The position numbers and the translations under genes were made by a program. From Bacillus sp. (in: firmicutes) (GTDB lineage: Bacteria > Bacillota > Bacilli > Bacillales > Bacillaceae): a stretch of 42,467 nucleotides of DNA. Below are positions 1-10,693 of the stretch, in pieces. The notes under the pieces are model-generated. The model did not search any database. It was not told the origin of the DNA and worked only from the letters and a program-made list of their open reading frames with translations. Location of the stretch: NCBI GenBank assembly GCA_031180805.1, contig JAPSLL010000005.1, positions 128,512 to 170,978 on the forward strand, written 5' to 3'. Each line of letters begins with the position of its first letter. Position 1 is the first letter of the stretch.

Positions 1-190
1 CAGCTTCATATTCAACTTCTATCTTTTCACCATCAATCTCTAATAAAGCATTACTACCCGCAAATAAATTCTCTTGCTCAAGTGCATCTAAAAGGAATCT
101 TAATGCTTCTTCAGCTGATACCCCTTCTGATAATCCAACCTCCTCATGAAATTCAACCTTAAGTTCAAACTTTCTTATTTCGTTTGCCAT
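1..190 (-). CDS. Small acidic protein of unknown function, 3' end outside window
   Basis: An open frame runs leftwards from an ATG at 188-190 to the window edge without a stop, giving 63 residues that begin MANEIRKFELKVEFHEEV and end in IDGEKIEVEYEA. A GGAGGG ribosome binding site lies about 6 bases upstream of the ATG, which supports the start. The product is strongly acidic and looks soluble, with alternating strand- and helix-like stretches; no signal peptide or membrane segment is visible. I do not recognise the family. It is divergent from the gene at 471 across about 280 bp. The real protein is longer or ends just outside the window. Confidence 0.65.
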   Translation of the reverse strand, partial: MANEIRKFELKVEFHEEVGLSEGVSAEEALRFLLDALEQENLFAGSNALLEIDGEKIEVEYEA

Positions 191-470
191 CCATTTCCCT
201 CCTACATGTGTAGTATTCGTTAATAACTCAGACTTAGTTTATGACGCTACCCCTAAAATGGTATAGTACAACTTACTCATAACTTTGGTATTCATTTTTA
301 AAAGATGTATCACCTAGAAATTAGTAGTGAAATAACTAGATACTCACTTCTTATTTTTTTCTTACATTTATCATTATTTTTCTCGAATAAATAGGTATTG
401 GTTCATGCACTTATCGTCGCTTTTACATACATTAGCTTAAAGACTTAACTATATAGGAAGGGGAAACATT
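191..470. other. Intergenic region between divergent small genes
   Basis: AT-rich spacer of 280 bp that must hold the promoters of both divergent small genes. I see the two ribosome binding sites at its edges but no clear hairpin terminator, cre site or repeat inside it. Confidence 0.4.
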
Positions 471-722
471 ATGAACTCATCTAATAATTTTTGTAGTGTC
501 CTGAAATCATTACCTTCTGGATCAGAGGTTACATTTCATACTTATGAAAAAAGCTATTATAATACGATTTTTAAAAAATATTATCCAGAAACAAATACAG
601 CACTATTTGTTGTCGATCCGTTTTACAACTTTGGTGGATATCCCGTCTTAGTCCCTTGTCATGAGATTGCTTCAATGGATTTACCTAATTCAGAACAGGG
701 AGTTTCCGATGAGGATGAATAA
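471..722 (+). CDS. Hypothetical 83-aa protein
   Basis: An 83-residue frame starting at ATG 471 after a good AGGAAGGGG ribosome binding site. The protein is probably cytoplasmic: no signal peptide or membrane helix, an aromatic-rich middle (YEKSYYNTIFKKYY) and an acidic tail ending DEDE. The central part looks like a small beta-barrel fold, but I do not recognise the family. It lies 63 bp before the epimerase gene on the same strand with no obvious terminator between them, so co-transcription is possible. Confidence 0.6.
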   Translation: MNSSNNFCSVLKSLPSGSEVTFHTYEKSYYNTIFKKYYPETNTALFVVDPFYNFGGYPVLVPCHEIASMDLPNSEQGVSDEDE

Positions 723-785
723 TCATCACTTAACACCCTCTTTATACTATCGAAAGTCACATTTCTTCCATCGAGCTGAGAGATT

Positions 786-1733
786 ATGAAAATCGTTGTA
801 ACAGGTGCAGCCGGATTTATCGGCTCCCATTTATGTGAGCAATTACTGACAGACAGCCGGAATGAGGTTGTAGGTGTCGATACTTTTATCGGACCGACTC
901 CCCCTCCACTTAAGAAGCTTAATCTAACGAATCTAGTAAACTCCGCAACTTTTCAATTTGTTAACGACGACCTTTTAACGATTGATTTAGATGAACTATT
1001 AAAGGGTGTAGATGTCATCTATCATTTAGCTGGGATACCAGGAGTTCGTTCTAGCTGGGGATACGATTTTGACCCATATGTAAGGAATAATATTGTTGTA
1101 ACACAGCGACTTTTAGAAGCAGCAAAAAATAAACGCATTAGCAAATTCATTTATGCTTCTACTTCATCTATCTACGGTGAAAAGGATGGAAAGGTGGCTG
1201 AGAATTCTATACCTACTCCACTTTCTCCGTACGGAATTACGAAATTAACTGGTGAGCATTTATGCCATGTTTACCAAAAAAGCTTTGACCTCCCGATTAT
1301 CATTCTCCGCTTTTTCACTGTTTATGGACCTAGACAGCGGCCAGATATGGCTTTTCATCGTTTTATTTTGCAAATGATAAAGGAAGAGACGTTAACGATC
1401 TTTGGAGATGGATTACAATCAAGAGATTTCACCTATATTAGCGATTGTGTTAATGGGATTGCTAATGTTTTATACAAAGATGGCTTAATCGGAAAAACAT
1501 TGAATATCGGAGGTAAAGAAAGAGCTACAATTAATGAAACAATCTCGATTCTCGAGGAGTTACTAGGCAAGCGAGCAAACATACAATATTCTGGTAACAT
1601 CAGCGGGGAACCAAAGCATACATGGGCAGATATTTCATTAGCTCAGAATCTATTAGACTATAAGCCAAGATGGACGTTAAAGGAAGGATTACAAAAGGAA
1701 ATTGAGTATATCCGTTCTGCCTATTCTATATAA
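786..1733 (+). CDS. ytcB: NAD-dependent sugar-nucleotide epimerase/dehydratase, YtcB-like
   Basis: Extended short-chain dehydrogenase/reductase of 315 aa, usual for UDP-glucose 4-epimerase relatives. The N-terminal Rossmann motif is GAAGFIG (residues 7-13), with D32 placed to bind the NAD ribose. The catalytic set is the STSSIYG stretch (125-131) and the Y149-x3-K153 pair in SPYGITK. A late GDGLQSRDFTYISD motif is typical of the sugar-nucleotide binding half. The sequence resembles, from memory, B. subtilis YtcB, which sits in a cluster for spore-coat polysaccharide. The glycosyltransferase that follows supports that role. The exact substrate is unknown. The ribosome binding site (GAGCTGAGAGATT) is weak. 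Confidence 0.85.
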   Translation: MKIVVTGAAGFIGSHLCEQLLTDSRNEVVGVDTFIGPTPPPLKKLNLTNLVNSATFQFVNDDLLTIDLDELLKGVDVIYHLAGIPGVRSSWGYDFDPYVRNNIVVTQRLLEAAKNKRISKFIYASTSSIYGEKDGKVAENSIPTPLSPYGITKLTGEHLCHVYQKSFDLPIIILRFFTVYGPRQRPDMAFHRFILQMIKEETLTIFGDGLQSRDFTYISDCVNGIANVLYKDGLIGKTLNIGGKERATINETISILEELLGKRANIQYSGNISGEPKHTWADISLAQNLLDYKPRWTLKEGLQKEIEYIRSAYSI

Positions 1734-1823
1734 AAATATGTGAGGATATTAAACTCAATCTACCTACTAGCTTAAAATAGATGACAAAGTATGCACTTAA
1801 AACGTCGATGAGACTTAAAGGAA

Positions 1824-2969
1824 ATGATGCAATTGAAACTAGCCTTTATTTGTACAGAAAAGCTTCCCTCTCCCGCAATAAGAGGGGGAGCCATTCAAAT
1901 TATGTTAGATGGGATTATTCCTTATTTCCAAAACCATCAAGTAACAATTTTCTCGATTACCGACCCTAAGCTATCAAATCAAGAAACTAATGGATTTATT
2001 CAATATATACGGTTTCCTAGGGAAAACTATGAAATGAATGTAGCGAATGCGCTTAAAAACCAATCCTTTGATCTAATTCATGTGTTTAATCGCCCAAATA
2101 CGCTCCACCTATACAAAGCAGCATCACCAACTAGTAGATTTGTCCTTAGTCTCCATAATGATATGTTTTCAGAGCTGAAGATGACAAAGGAAGAGAGTCT
2201 CCGAGCACTTAAACATGTCGATGCAATTACTACTGTTAGTCAATATATTAAACGAACGATCACATACCGATTTCCTCAATATTCTCATAAAATATATGTA
2301 TTATATTCAGGAGTCGATTTGACAAAATTCACGTCTATTCATGAGAAACAAGGCCAAGTGCTACAAAAATACCTTCGACATCACCACAAGCTTTCAGGCA
2401 AGCAAGTTGTCCTTTTTATTGGGAGATTAAACAAAACAAAAGGACCCCATATATTAATTAAAGCAATTGAAGAGCTTATTCCTAAATACCCTCATATCTG
2501 TTTAGTCATCGTTGGAGGGAAATGGTTTAGTGAAAATACGATTGATGACTATGTACAATCTTTATATACATTAGCAGAAAACTATCGTGACCATATTTAC
2601 TTTACGAACTATATCCCGTCAGAGGAAATCCCTCTTTATATGACAATGGCTGATTTATTCGTTTGCAGCTCTCAATGGCATGAGCCTTTAGCTCGAGTTC
2701 ATTATGAAGCAATGGCAGCTGGACTTCCAATTATAACAACAGACCGCGGCGGCAATGCAGAGGTAATTGCGCACAAGCATAATGGCTATGTCATTTCCGA
2801 CTATGATAATCCACAAGCTTTTTCTAAAGCTATCGATTATCTTCTTTCAAACCGAAATATAGCAAAACAAGTCGGTCTAGCTGGACGAAAAATCGTTGAA
2901 GAGCATTTCCAATTTCATCATGTAGCAGCAAGATTAGAAAACATTTATGTAACTATCGTGAATTCATAG
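1824..2969 (+). CDS. Family 4 glycosyltransferase, YtcC/CotSA type
   Basis: GT-B fold glycosyltransferase of about 380 aa. Visible features: an N-terminal RGGA donor-loop motif (residues 20-23), SLHND near 109-113, the GRLNKTKG phosphate-binding region (200-207), and the GT4 E-x7-E motif spanning E287 to E295, followed by AMAAGLPIITTDRGGNAEV. It resembles the B. subtilis spore-coat glycosyltransferases YtcC and CotSA and follows a YtcB-like epimerase, so a role in spore surface glycan is likely (inference). Start is uncertain: ATG at 1824 or 1827 lies too close to the AAAGGAA site at 1817-1823, while TTG at 1833 would give the family-like N terminus MKLAFICTEKLP. The stop codon overlaps a GGGACAGTCCCC repeat. 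Confidence 0.85.
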   Translation: MMQLKLAFICTEKLPSPAIRGGAIQIMLDGIIPYFQNHQVTIFSITDPKLSNQETNGFIQYIRFPRENYEMNVANALKNQSFDLIHVFNRPNTLHLYKAASPTSRFVLSLHNDMFSELKMTKEESLRALKHVDAITTVSQYIKRTITYRFPQYSHKIYVLYSGVDLTKFTSIHEKQGQVLQKYLRHHHKLSGKQVVLFIGRLNKTKGPHILIKAIEELIPKYPHICLVIVGGKWFSENTIDDYVQSLYTLAENYRDHIYFTNYIPSEEIPLYMTMADLFVCSSQWHEPLARVHYEAMAAGLPIITTDRGGNAEVIAHKHNGYVISDYDNPQAFSKAIDYLLSNRNIAKQVGLAGRKIVEEHFQFHHVAARLENIYVTIVNS

Positions 2970-3000
2970 GGACAGTCCCCACATTTTTAAAAATGTGGGG
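2969..3000. terminator. Palindromic hairpin plus GGGACAGTCCCC repeat after the glycosyltransferase gene
   Basis: Immediately at the stop codon is GGGACAGTCCCC (2969-2980). It overlaps the left arm of a second, perfect 12+12 palindrome, CCCCACATTTTT/AAAAATGTGGGG (2977-3000). The two stems compete for the same C-run. There is no long T-tract afterwards, so terminator activity is likely but not certain. Confidence 0.6.
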
Positions 3001-3092
3001 TTGCAACTTCCAACAATTTCCTTTTATCCTATTTATATGTAAGCCACATACATGAGTTTTTGCTAAACTATGCAAAGAGCAGGTGAATAATT

Positions 3093-3452
3093 GTGAAATA
3101 CATAATTGTTATAACAACTGTAATGCTACTTTTGCTTGGGTGTAAGACAAATAATAACTCTTCAGAATTGATATCTGAACTTGAGGAACCCAGTGATAAT
3201 CGAACGATGAGCGGAGTCGTTTATTCAGGAATTGAAGGAAAGTGGTTAATTCTTAATGTAACATCACCTCCTGATTTATCAAATTATGATTTAGAACAAG
3301 TGAGGAAAGAATTTACGGACATTATCCAGCTTTATAATTTGAACAGTAGTATTCATTCAGGAGATAAAATTACAATCTGGTATGATTATATTAGAGAGTC
3401 TTATCCTCCGCATACAAAGGTATTGAAGTATGAAAAGATAGTCGATAAATAA
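3093..3452 (+). CDS. DUF3221-like lipoprotein
   Basis: Small lipoprotein of 119 aa with a GTG start at 3093 behind AGGTG. The signal peptide is MKYIIVITTVMLLLLGC, with lipobox LLGC and the modified cysteine at residue 17, so the protein should be anchored outside the cytoplasmic membrane. The mature part (from about residue 38) has the pattern SGVVY..., a central DLSNYDLE helix, and the end GDKITIWYDYIRESYPPHTKV. This is the arrangement I associate with DUF3221 proteins of Bacillus, which resemble small OB-like folds. Function unknown. It is a single gene closed by a hairpin terminator. Confidence 0.75.
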   Translation: MKYIIVITTVMLLLLGCKTNNNSSELISELEEPSDNRTMSGVVYSGIEGKWLILNVTSPPDLSNYDLEQVRKEFTDIIQLYNLNSSIHSGDKITIWYDYIRESYPPHTKVLKYEKIVDK

Positions 3453-3496
3453 TTGATTTATTCATTCTTATTATTAAAAATTTCAAATACATAAAT

Positions 3497-3523
3497 AGGC
3501 ATTGCTACAAACAATGCCTTTTC
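3497..3523. terminator. Bidirectional Rho-independent terminator
   Basis: Perfect 8-bp stem AGGCATTG / CAATGCCT with a 7-base loop (3497-3519), followed by TTTTCTATTTG on the + strand. It lies between two convergent genes (lipoprotein and beta-galactosidase) and probably serves both. Confidence 0.8.
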
Positions 3524-3549
3524 TATTTGTTCCAATATTTATTTTTCAA

Positions 3550-6764
<3,215 letters not shown>

Positions 6765-7051
6765 ATATTACTCTGTATGATTATACCATATTTTACAGTT
6801 GAACCCGTATTAGAAAAGGGGAATTACCCTCTTTGCTAAGAAAAAGAGAAGCATCGGTAAATCTCGTTATGGCCGTAAATCCCCTATATACTAATGCCCT
6901 ATTTGATTGTCGTAAAAATGGAATACTACATTGTGAAATTGGAAATAGGTAGAATTTGAGCGTCTCTCTTGCAAGCTACTAATTGTAAGCCTACACATCA
7001 CAAGACGAACAAACATATCCTTCTATCTTATAAAAGGGAAATGGTTCTATA

Positions 7052-7177
7052 ACAATTTGGTTATTGGAGCAAAAAACATGTGGCAACGTCAAAGGGAGAC
7101 CCAACAGGCATGACACCGAGGACGATCCTAGACATCAATGCCTGAAGCGAATATAAACATCTAAATTTAACAGCTCC
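7052..7177 (+). repeat. Degenerate Bacillus intergenic repeat, copy A
   Basis: The ordered words ATTGGAGC, GGGAGACCC, CAGGC, ACCGAGGA, GCCTGAAGCGAA and TTTAACAGCTCCTAT follow, in sequence, a repeat I recognise from memory as common between Bacillus genes (GGAGACTCC ... GCGAGGAGG ... CAACA ... TTTAACAG). The copy is decayed, with the inner hairpins no longer pairing well. It lies in the long gene-free stretch 6691-7482, which otherwise holds only the lacZ promoter, a palindrome and copy B. Confidence 0.4.
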
Positions 7178-7233
7178 TATATAAAAAAAGGAAACCTTTC
7201 ACAGATTGTAATCGTATATACAATTATTAGCAA

Positions 7234-7251
7234 TTGTTATCATGATAACAA
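7234..7251. promoter_or_regulatory. Perfect 18-bp palindrome TTGTTATCATGATAACAA
   Basis: A perfect 9+9 palindrome with no loop, in a spacer between the lacZ promoter and the small gene at 7483. A looser inverted repeat (TTGTA...TACAA) sits just before it at 7206-7223. The form suggests a dimeric repressor site; no cognate regulator is adjacent. Confidence 0.4.
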
Positions 7252-7327
7252 GATTTTGTTAAATAAATCTGATAAAATAAAGAGTAACTAATAATGTACT
7301 TTTTACAAAAAGGCGATGGAAAGCTTA

Positions 7328-7445
7328 TTGTTGATTTTTAGTATCTTGATTAATGGAGAGAATACGTGAGACTCCTTAAGGTGAAGCGTGTCAAAGGGGG
7401 ATCCTCCTAGCGCTAACACCGTCACTGTATGAAATAAATCAACAA
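7328..7445 (+). repeat. MITE-like Bacillus repeat, copy B, with perfect 10-bp terminal inverted repeats
   Basis: The element is bounded by TTGTTGATTT (7328-7337) and AAATCAACAA (7436-7445), a perfect inverted repeat. Inside are GAGACTCCTTAAGG, GGATCCTCCTAGCG and similar words that match a common Bacillus interspersed repeat, and it is followed by ATTAACAGCGCC as that family usually is. It ends only 37 bp before the start of the next gene, so it may supply or disrupt that gene's promoter. Confidence 0.55.
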
Positions 7446-7482
7446 CAAAGATTAACAGCGCCTACAAAAAAAGTGAGGGTGA

Positions 7483-7713
7483 TTGAAATTGACAGGCCTT
7501 GTTGCAGTTATTTTAGTTTTTTCTATTCCAATTATCGCGATTATTACTAGCCATTTAGAGAGCCAATCAAAAAGAAAGCATAAAATGATTAAGGAGGAGC
7601 TGGAATTAGAAAAACTTAAGCATGAAAACTTTAAATTGGAAACAGAAAAAATGAGACTTGAGCTTGAACAAATGAAAATTGAAGATTCATCTAATAAATC
7701 TAATATCCTTTAA
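7483..7713 (+). CDS. Small membrane protein with coiled-coil tail
   Basis: A 76-residue frame with one N-terminal membrane segment (about residues 4-23, LVAVILVFSIPIIAIITSHL) followed by a highly charged heptad-rich tail (EELELEKLKHENFKLETEKM and onward to EQMKIED), so a membrane anchor plus cytoplasmic coiled coil. The layout recalls PspB-type proteins, but I cannot assign a family. The start is TTG at 7483, or TTG 7489; GTGAGGG lies just upstream. The gene begins right behind repeat copy B and ends with a hairpin terminator. Confidence 0.6.
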   Translation: MKLTGLVAVILVFSIPIIAIITSHLESQSKRKHKMIKEELELEKLKHENFKLETEKMRLELEQMKIEDSSNKSNIL

Positions 7714-7715
7714 TA

Positions 7716-7737
7716 AATCTTCCAGTCGGAGGATTTT
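7716..7737 (+). terminator. Rho-independent terminator
   Basis: Stem AATCTTCC / GGAGGATT (one G-T pair) with loop AGTC, followed by TTTACTTTTATTT, directly after the stop codon of the small coiled-coil gene. Confidence 0.7.
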
Positions 7738-7940
7738 ACTTTTATTTATCTAGTTTGTTCCTTCTGTTAAACTTACAAGTTGATTTCCCGCTTTCTACAG
7801 GCGGCCTGTGCTCCTTATGCATGTTCTTCTCCTGTATAAATCTCACGTATCTGCTCTAATCAGCATTGTAAGAATATCAACCTCAAGCTTTAAAACTGCT
7901 TTTAATTAGATTGTGACATTATTATTTTTGGAGGGGTATT

Positions 7941-8126
7941 ATGACATTTGCCATCATTCTCGTTATCTTAATTGGTATTTTAGCGCTTATTGGAACTTTA
8001 TTTTTAGGTGGCAAGGGTGATCATAACTATGATGAGCAAACGAAAGGAAATATTTCACGTTTATCATGGATTTATATTATTCTAGGTATCGCTATCGTTA
8101 TTGCATTTGCAATTTATTTGTTTTAA
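7941..8126 (+). CDS. Small two-helix membrane protein, possibly BshB3-like
   Basis: 61 residues from ATG 7941 with a strong TGGAGGGG ribosome binding site. Two membrane segments, about residues 3-24 and 41-60, flank a short polar loop, GGKGDHNYDEQTKGN. The size and the DNYDE-TK loop resemble short proteins labelled in databases as BshB3 (a putative contributor to bacillithiol synthesis); this is from memory and tentative. The spacer upstream (7738-7940) shows nothing distinct. Confidence 0.65.
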   Translation: MTFAIILVILIGILALIGTLFLGGKGDHNYDEQTKGNISRLSWIYIILGIAIVIAFAIYLF

Positions 8127-8166
8127 TAAAGCTGCTATAAGCAATTATTTCACTAAATATCGTTTT

Positions 8167-8180
8167 TGAAAACGCATTCA
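8167..8180. promoter_or_regulatory. Candidate cre site (CcpA)
   Basis: TGAAAACGCATTCA matches the cre consensus TGWAANCGNTNWCA at all but one defined position (A for T at position 10). A weaker half-similar word, TAAAAACGCTTTCA, follows about 35 bp later. Both lie upstream of the 59-aa gene and before a TATAAT-like box near 8236, so catabolite control of that gene is plausible. Confidence 0.5.
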
Positions 8181-8275
8181 CAATATGTTCACAATTATCT
8201 TGTAAAAACGCTTTCATTTCATGAGTATATTATACTATAATAGAATTAAATAGAACACCTAAGGAGCGACTAAAT

Positions 8276-8455
8276 ATGAAACATTTCGTTTTTTTAATTG
8301 ATACAGGCAATGAAACAATTGAACATAAAATTAATGCATCAGGAATGACAGATGCTGTAAAACGAATTAAAGATATCCAAAAAGATTTGAAGAAAAATGA
8401 TCATACAAAATTAAAAATAAAATTTAAGGGCGTTATTTATGGAAACGCTTACTAG
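8276..8455 (+). CDS. Hypothetical 59-aa protein
   Basis: A 59-codon frame from ATG 8276, with an ideal AAGGAG ribosome binding site at 8261-8266 and a strong terminator straight after the stop, so it is very likely a real gene. The sequence begins MKHFVFLIDTGNETIEHKIN and continues with a basic helix (AVKRIKDIQKDLKK), then a final strand KLKIKFKGVIYGNAY. It looks like a small alpha/beta cytoplasmic protein; family not recognised. Its expression is probably glucose-sensitive because of the cre-like site 96 bp upstream (inference). Confidence 0.7.
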   Translation: MKHFVFLIDTGNETIEHKINASGMTDAVKRIKDIQKDLKKNDHTKLKIKFKGVIYGNAY

Positions 8456-8468
8456 TTAATTCACCTTT

Positions 8469-8501
8469 AAGGATGACGATTATCATTGTCATCCTTTTTG
8501 T
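8469..8501 (+). terminator. Rho-independent terminator
   Basis: Stem AAGGATGAC / GTCATCCTT (perfect 9 bp) around a short loop, followed by TTTGTTTG, 14 bp after the stop of the 59-aa gene. Confidence 0.85.
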
Positions 8502-8629
8502 TTGTCTACTTACGAGAAACATATTGCCTTTATTAAATCGATGTTTACAGCGTGTTGGCTCACCAAACACCCCACAAAAAGCGAAATCAACCAAAACAAC
8601 AAAAAAGTAAGCAAAGTTTTCGAAAACAC

Positions 8630-8669
8630 CAAATAAAAAAACAGCGCCACTTTTCATTTGGGCACTGTT
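8630..8669 (-). terminator. Terminator of the DUF624 gene
   Basis: On the minus strand, stem AACAGTGCC / GGCGCTGTT (one G-T type mismatch) with a 12-base loop runs into TTTTTTATTTGG. It starts about 10 bp after the stop of the gene at 8679. Confidence 0.75.
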
Positions 8670-8678
8670 CCTTTCAAC

Positions 8679-9392
8679 CTACACCTCAACTTGCTTTTCC
8701 TCAGGATTCACTTTTTTATTTGCGAGGATTTTATTCATTTTTTGATAATAACCAGTGAATGAAATTAACGCAATTAATGTCCCAGTAAAAAACGGTAGAA
8801 GAAACGTAAACATCGTTAAGCTAATATAGAGAATTACGCCAACTCCGATAAGCATTAGAATATTCGTAATTGGGTAAACAAGCGATAAAAAGAACGAATT
8901 TTTAATACTCGTTACAAACTTCAATTCCGTGTGCACTGTGTTTGAAAAGAAGGACAACGTGAATAAAATTAAAAATAGTCCTCCCGCTAAGAATAAGGAA
9001 CTGATAAACACATTTACTTGCGAAAAATAATAAAAATCAAATCCCCATATTATCCAAAGTAATGTGAAAAAAATCCCCCCACATAAGCTTCTTACATAAT
9101 TTTCCTTGTAAAAACCCCAATACGATTTTATTAAAGGAACATCCGTCTCCCCCATTACCCACTTTCTTGCTACAGCAAACATCGCAGACGTCGCTGGAAA
9201 AAACAAAAATGGTGATAAAACGGCAATCGTCAAAATAATTGTAAACGCAACTGATAAATCATCGGCTAGTAATAATGATAATAGTAAATAGCAAATAGGG
9301 ATATTAAATAAAACCCACAATATATTAATCACGGATAATCTCATGACCCATTCAAATACTCGATTTAGCCCACTCATCATTTCTGTCATCAT
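8679..9392 (-). CDS. YesL/DUF624 family membrane protein
   Basis: Integral membrane protein of 237 aa with about five hydrophobic segments. The N-terminal MMSGLNRVFEWVMRLSVINILWVLFNIP is the recognisable DUF624 signature (B. subtilis YesL). Family members usually sit beside ABC sugar transporters and rhamnogalacturonan genes; their function is not established, though a helper role in carbohydrate uptake is often assumed. Here it is a single gene with its own terminator, away from the ABC operon at 31.5-36.7 kb, but it fits the pectin theme. A weak cre-like half site (AAAGCGTTTCCA, around 9449-9460) lies upstream. Confidence 0.85.
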   Translation of the reverse strand: MMTEMMSGLNRVFEWVMRLSVINILWVLFNIPICYLLLSLLLADDLSVAFTIILTIAVLSPFLFFPATSAMFAVARKWVMGETDVPLIKSYWGFYKENYVRSLCGGIFFTLLWIIWGFDFYYFSQVNVFISSLFLAGGLFLILFTLSFFSNTVHTELKFVTSIKNSFFLSLVYPITNILMLIGVGVILYISLTMFTFLLPFFTGTLIALISFTGYYQKMNKILANKKVNPEEKQVEV

Positions 9393-9523
9393 TTCATCCC
9401 GCTTTCATTATGCTTATCATGAAAAGTAATTCACGTCTATTATAGCATAAAGCGTTTCCATATAGTGAGTTTTCTATAGTTTGATAGATTTTGGAAAGCC
9501 GTGAGGGCATTTCTAGATGGGCT

Positions 9524-10465
9524 TTATCTGTTATTTCCCCTACTCATATACTCAATTGTTTCTTTAATTCCTTCCTTATAAGGCGTTTTCGGTATCTTCC
9601 CTATTTCTTTTTCATACTTTTCTCCTGATAAAACGACAGGCTCTTCGTTTAAATAAAACATCTCAACTACCTCCCGCATATCCTTACTAAATAGACCGAG
9701 AAATTGAATCATCGCTTTTGTAACAGTCGAAACCTTCTTATTATAGTTAACGGTTTGTCTTAATATCGTTGTAATTTCTTCTCCCGTAATGACTCCATAT
9801 CCAGGAATATTCCAATTTTGATTATATGCCTTATCTGTTAACGCTAATTCAACGATAGCCTTTGCTCCATCTGGCGTATATATAAATTCCCTGGCAATGT
9901 TTTTATTTCCAATTATTCCAGCCTTCTTATTGTTCACTACTTTTTCAAATGTATAATGCAGTAATGTATTGCTCGCATTAGGTCCATAAAAGTCTGGAAA
10001 ATGAGCGATAATCGTTGGAACATGAGAGGCTTGATAAATTTTTTCAAGCTGTAATCTGATTTTCCCCTTTTTTGTATGGGGATTTTTCGGTGCGTTTTCA
10101 GTGACCAATTCATTTGGTTTTCGACCATATGCATAAATATTGTCGACAACAGCAAGCTTTGCTGACTGGATCTTTGCAGCCTCAACAATATGATGAACGA
10201 TTTGAGCAAGATCCTCCTCCCACTGAGAGTACGGGATATTTGCCGAGTGGAAAATAACATCAACACCTTTAGCAGCTGAAATAACATCCTCCTTCTTTCG
10301 TAAATCACCCGCCTTTACTGTAATGAGGTTATTTTGATGAAATAATTGCATAAGTCTATCTTTCCTTCTGGCAAAGGCAACAACCTCAATTCCTCTATCT
10401 GATAATTCATTAACAATCGAATACCCCATTCCACCTGATGCTCCCAATACTAATGCTTTTTTCAT
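9524..10465 (-). CDS. NAD(P)-dependent epimerase/reductase, atypical SDR
   Basis: A Rossmann-fold protein of 313 aa with the N-terminal nucleotide-binding motif LGASGGMG (residues 5-12 of the chosen start) and basic residues RRKDR after strand 2, which suggests NADP preference. The rest follows the NAD-dependent epimerase pattern (DVIFHSAN, VDNIYAYGRK, HFPDFYGP). No classic YxxxK is evident; the YAYGRK tyrosine may take that role. Substrate unknown. I use ATG 10465 because AGAGGA lies 8 bases upstream; the frame also opens at 10483. A TetR-type operator overlaps its promoter region, and the regulator gene lies 228 bp upstream on the same strand. Confidence 0.75.
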   Translation of the reverse strand: MKKALVLGASGGMGYSIVNELSDRGIEVVAFARRKDRLMQLFHQNNLITVKAGDLRKKEDVISAAKGVDVIFHSANIPYSQWEEDLAQIVHHIVEAAKIQSAKLAVVDNIYAYGRKPNELVTENAPKNPHTKKGKIRLQLEKIYQASHVPTIIAHFPDFYGPNASNTLLHYTFEKVVNNKKAGIIGNKNIAREFIYTPDGAKAIVELALTDKAYNQNWNIPGYGVITGEEITTILRQTVNYNKKVSTVTKAMIQFLGLFSKDMREVVEMFYLNEEPVVLSGEKYEKEIGKIPKTPYKEGIKETIEYMSRGNNR

Positions 10466-10487
10466 TTCAATTCCTCTTTTCATCAGT

Positions 10488-10509
10488 TTATTAACCAGTG
10501 GTCAAATAA
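10488..10509. promoter_or_regulatory. TetR-type operator upstream of the SDR gene
   Basis: An imperfect palindrome centred on ACCAGTGGT, flanked by TTATTA and CAAATAA. It matches the site in front of the tetR gene (11277-11298) at 20 of 22 positions. The paired sites point to direct control of both genes by the neighbouring TetR protein (inference). Confidence 0.7.
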
Positions 10510-10693
10510 GTTTAAAAAAAAGCTTTCTTCATAAACTATGTTACCTTTTACTAGTGATATGTGGACTCTTAGTTCCTACATATGTTAACTATTCCGCGAG
10601 GATGGCGGTGAGCCTTATCAATAGTAACACCCTTTAAAAGTCCCACCTGCACCATTTTCTAAGCAGAATTCTTGCTGGTAGCTTTCACCTGGC

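Noticed and set aside
1781-1969. 62-aa frame starting MTKYALKTSMRLK
   Set aside because: It overlaps the glycosyltransferase gene in another frame and lacks a ribosome binding site.
8433-8758. Overlapping frames on both strands (74 and 68 aa) between the 59-aa gene and the DUF624 gene
   Set aside because: They run through two terminators and have no ribosome binding sites; composition is that of AT-rich spacer.
9447-9460. cre-like word ATAAAGCGTTTCCA upstream of the DUF624 gene
   Set aside because: Three mismatches to the cre consensus, so it was not listed as a feature, only mentioned in the gene entry.
9480-9520. Hairpin-like AAAGCC...GGGCTTT after the SDR gene as a terminator
   Set aside because: Short stem with a long loop and no T-run on the minus strand.
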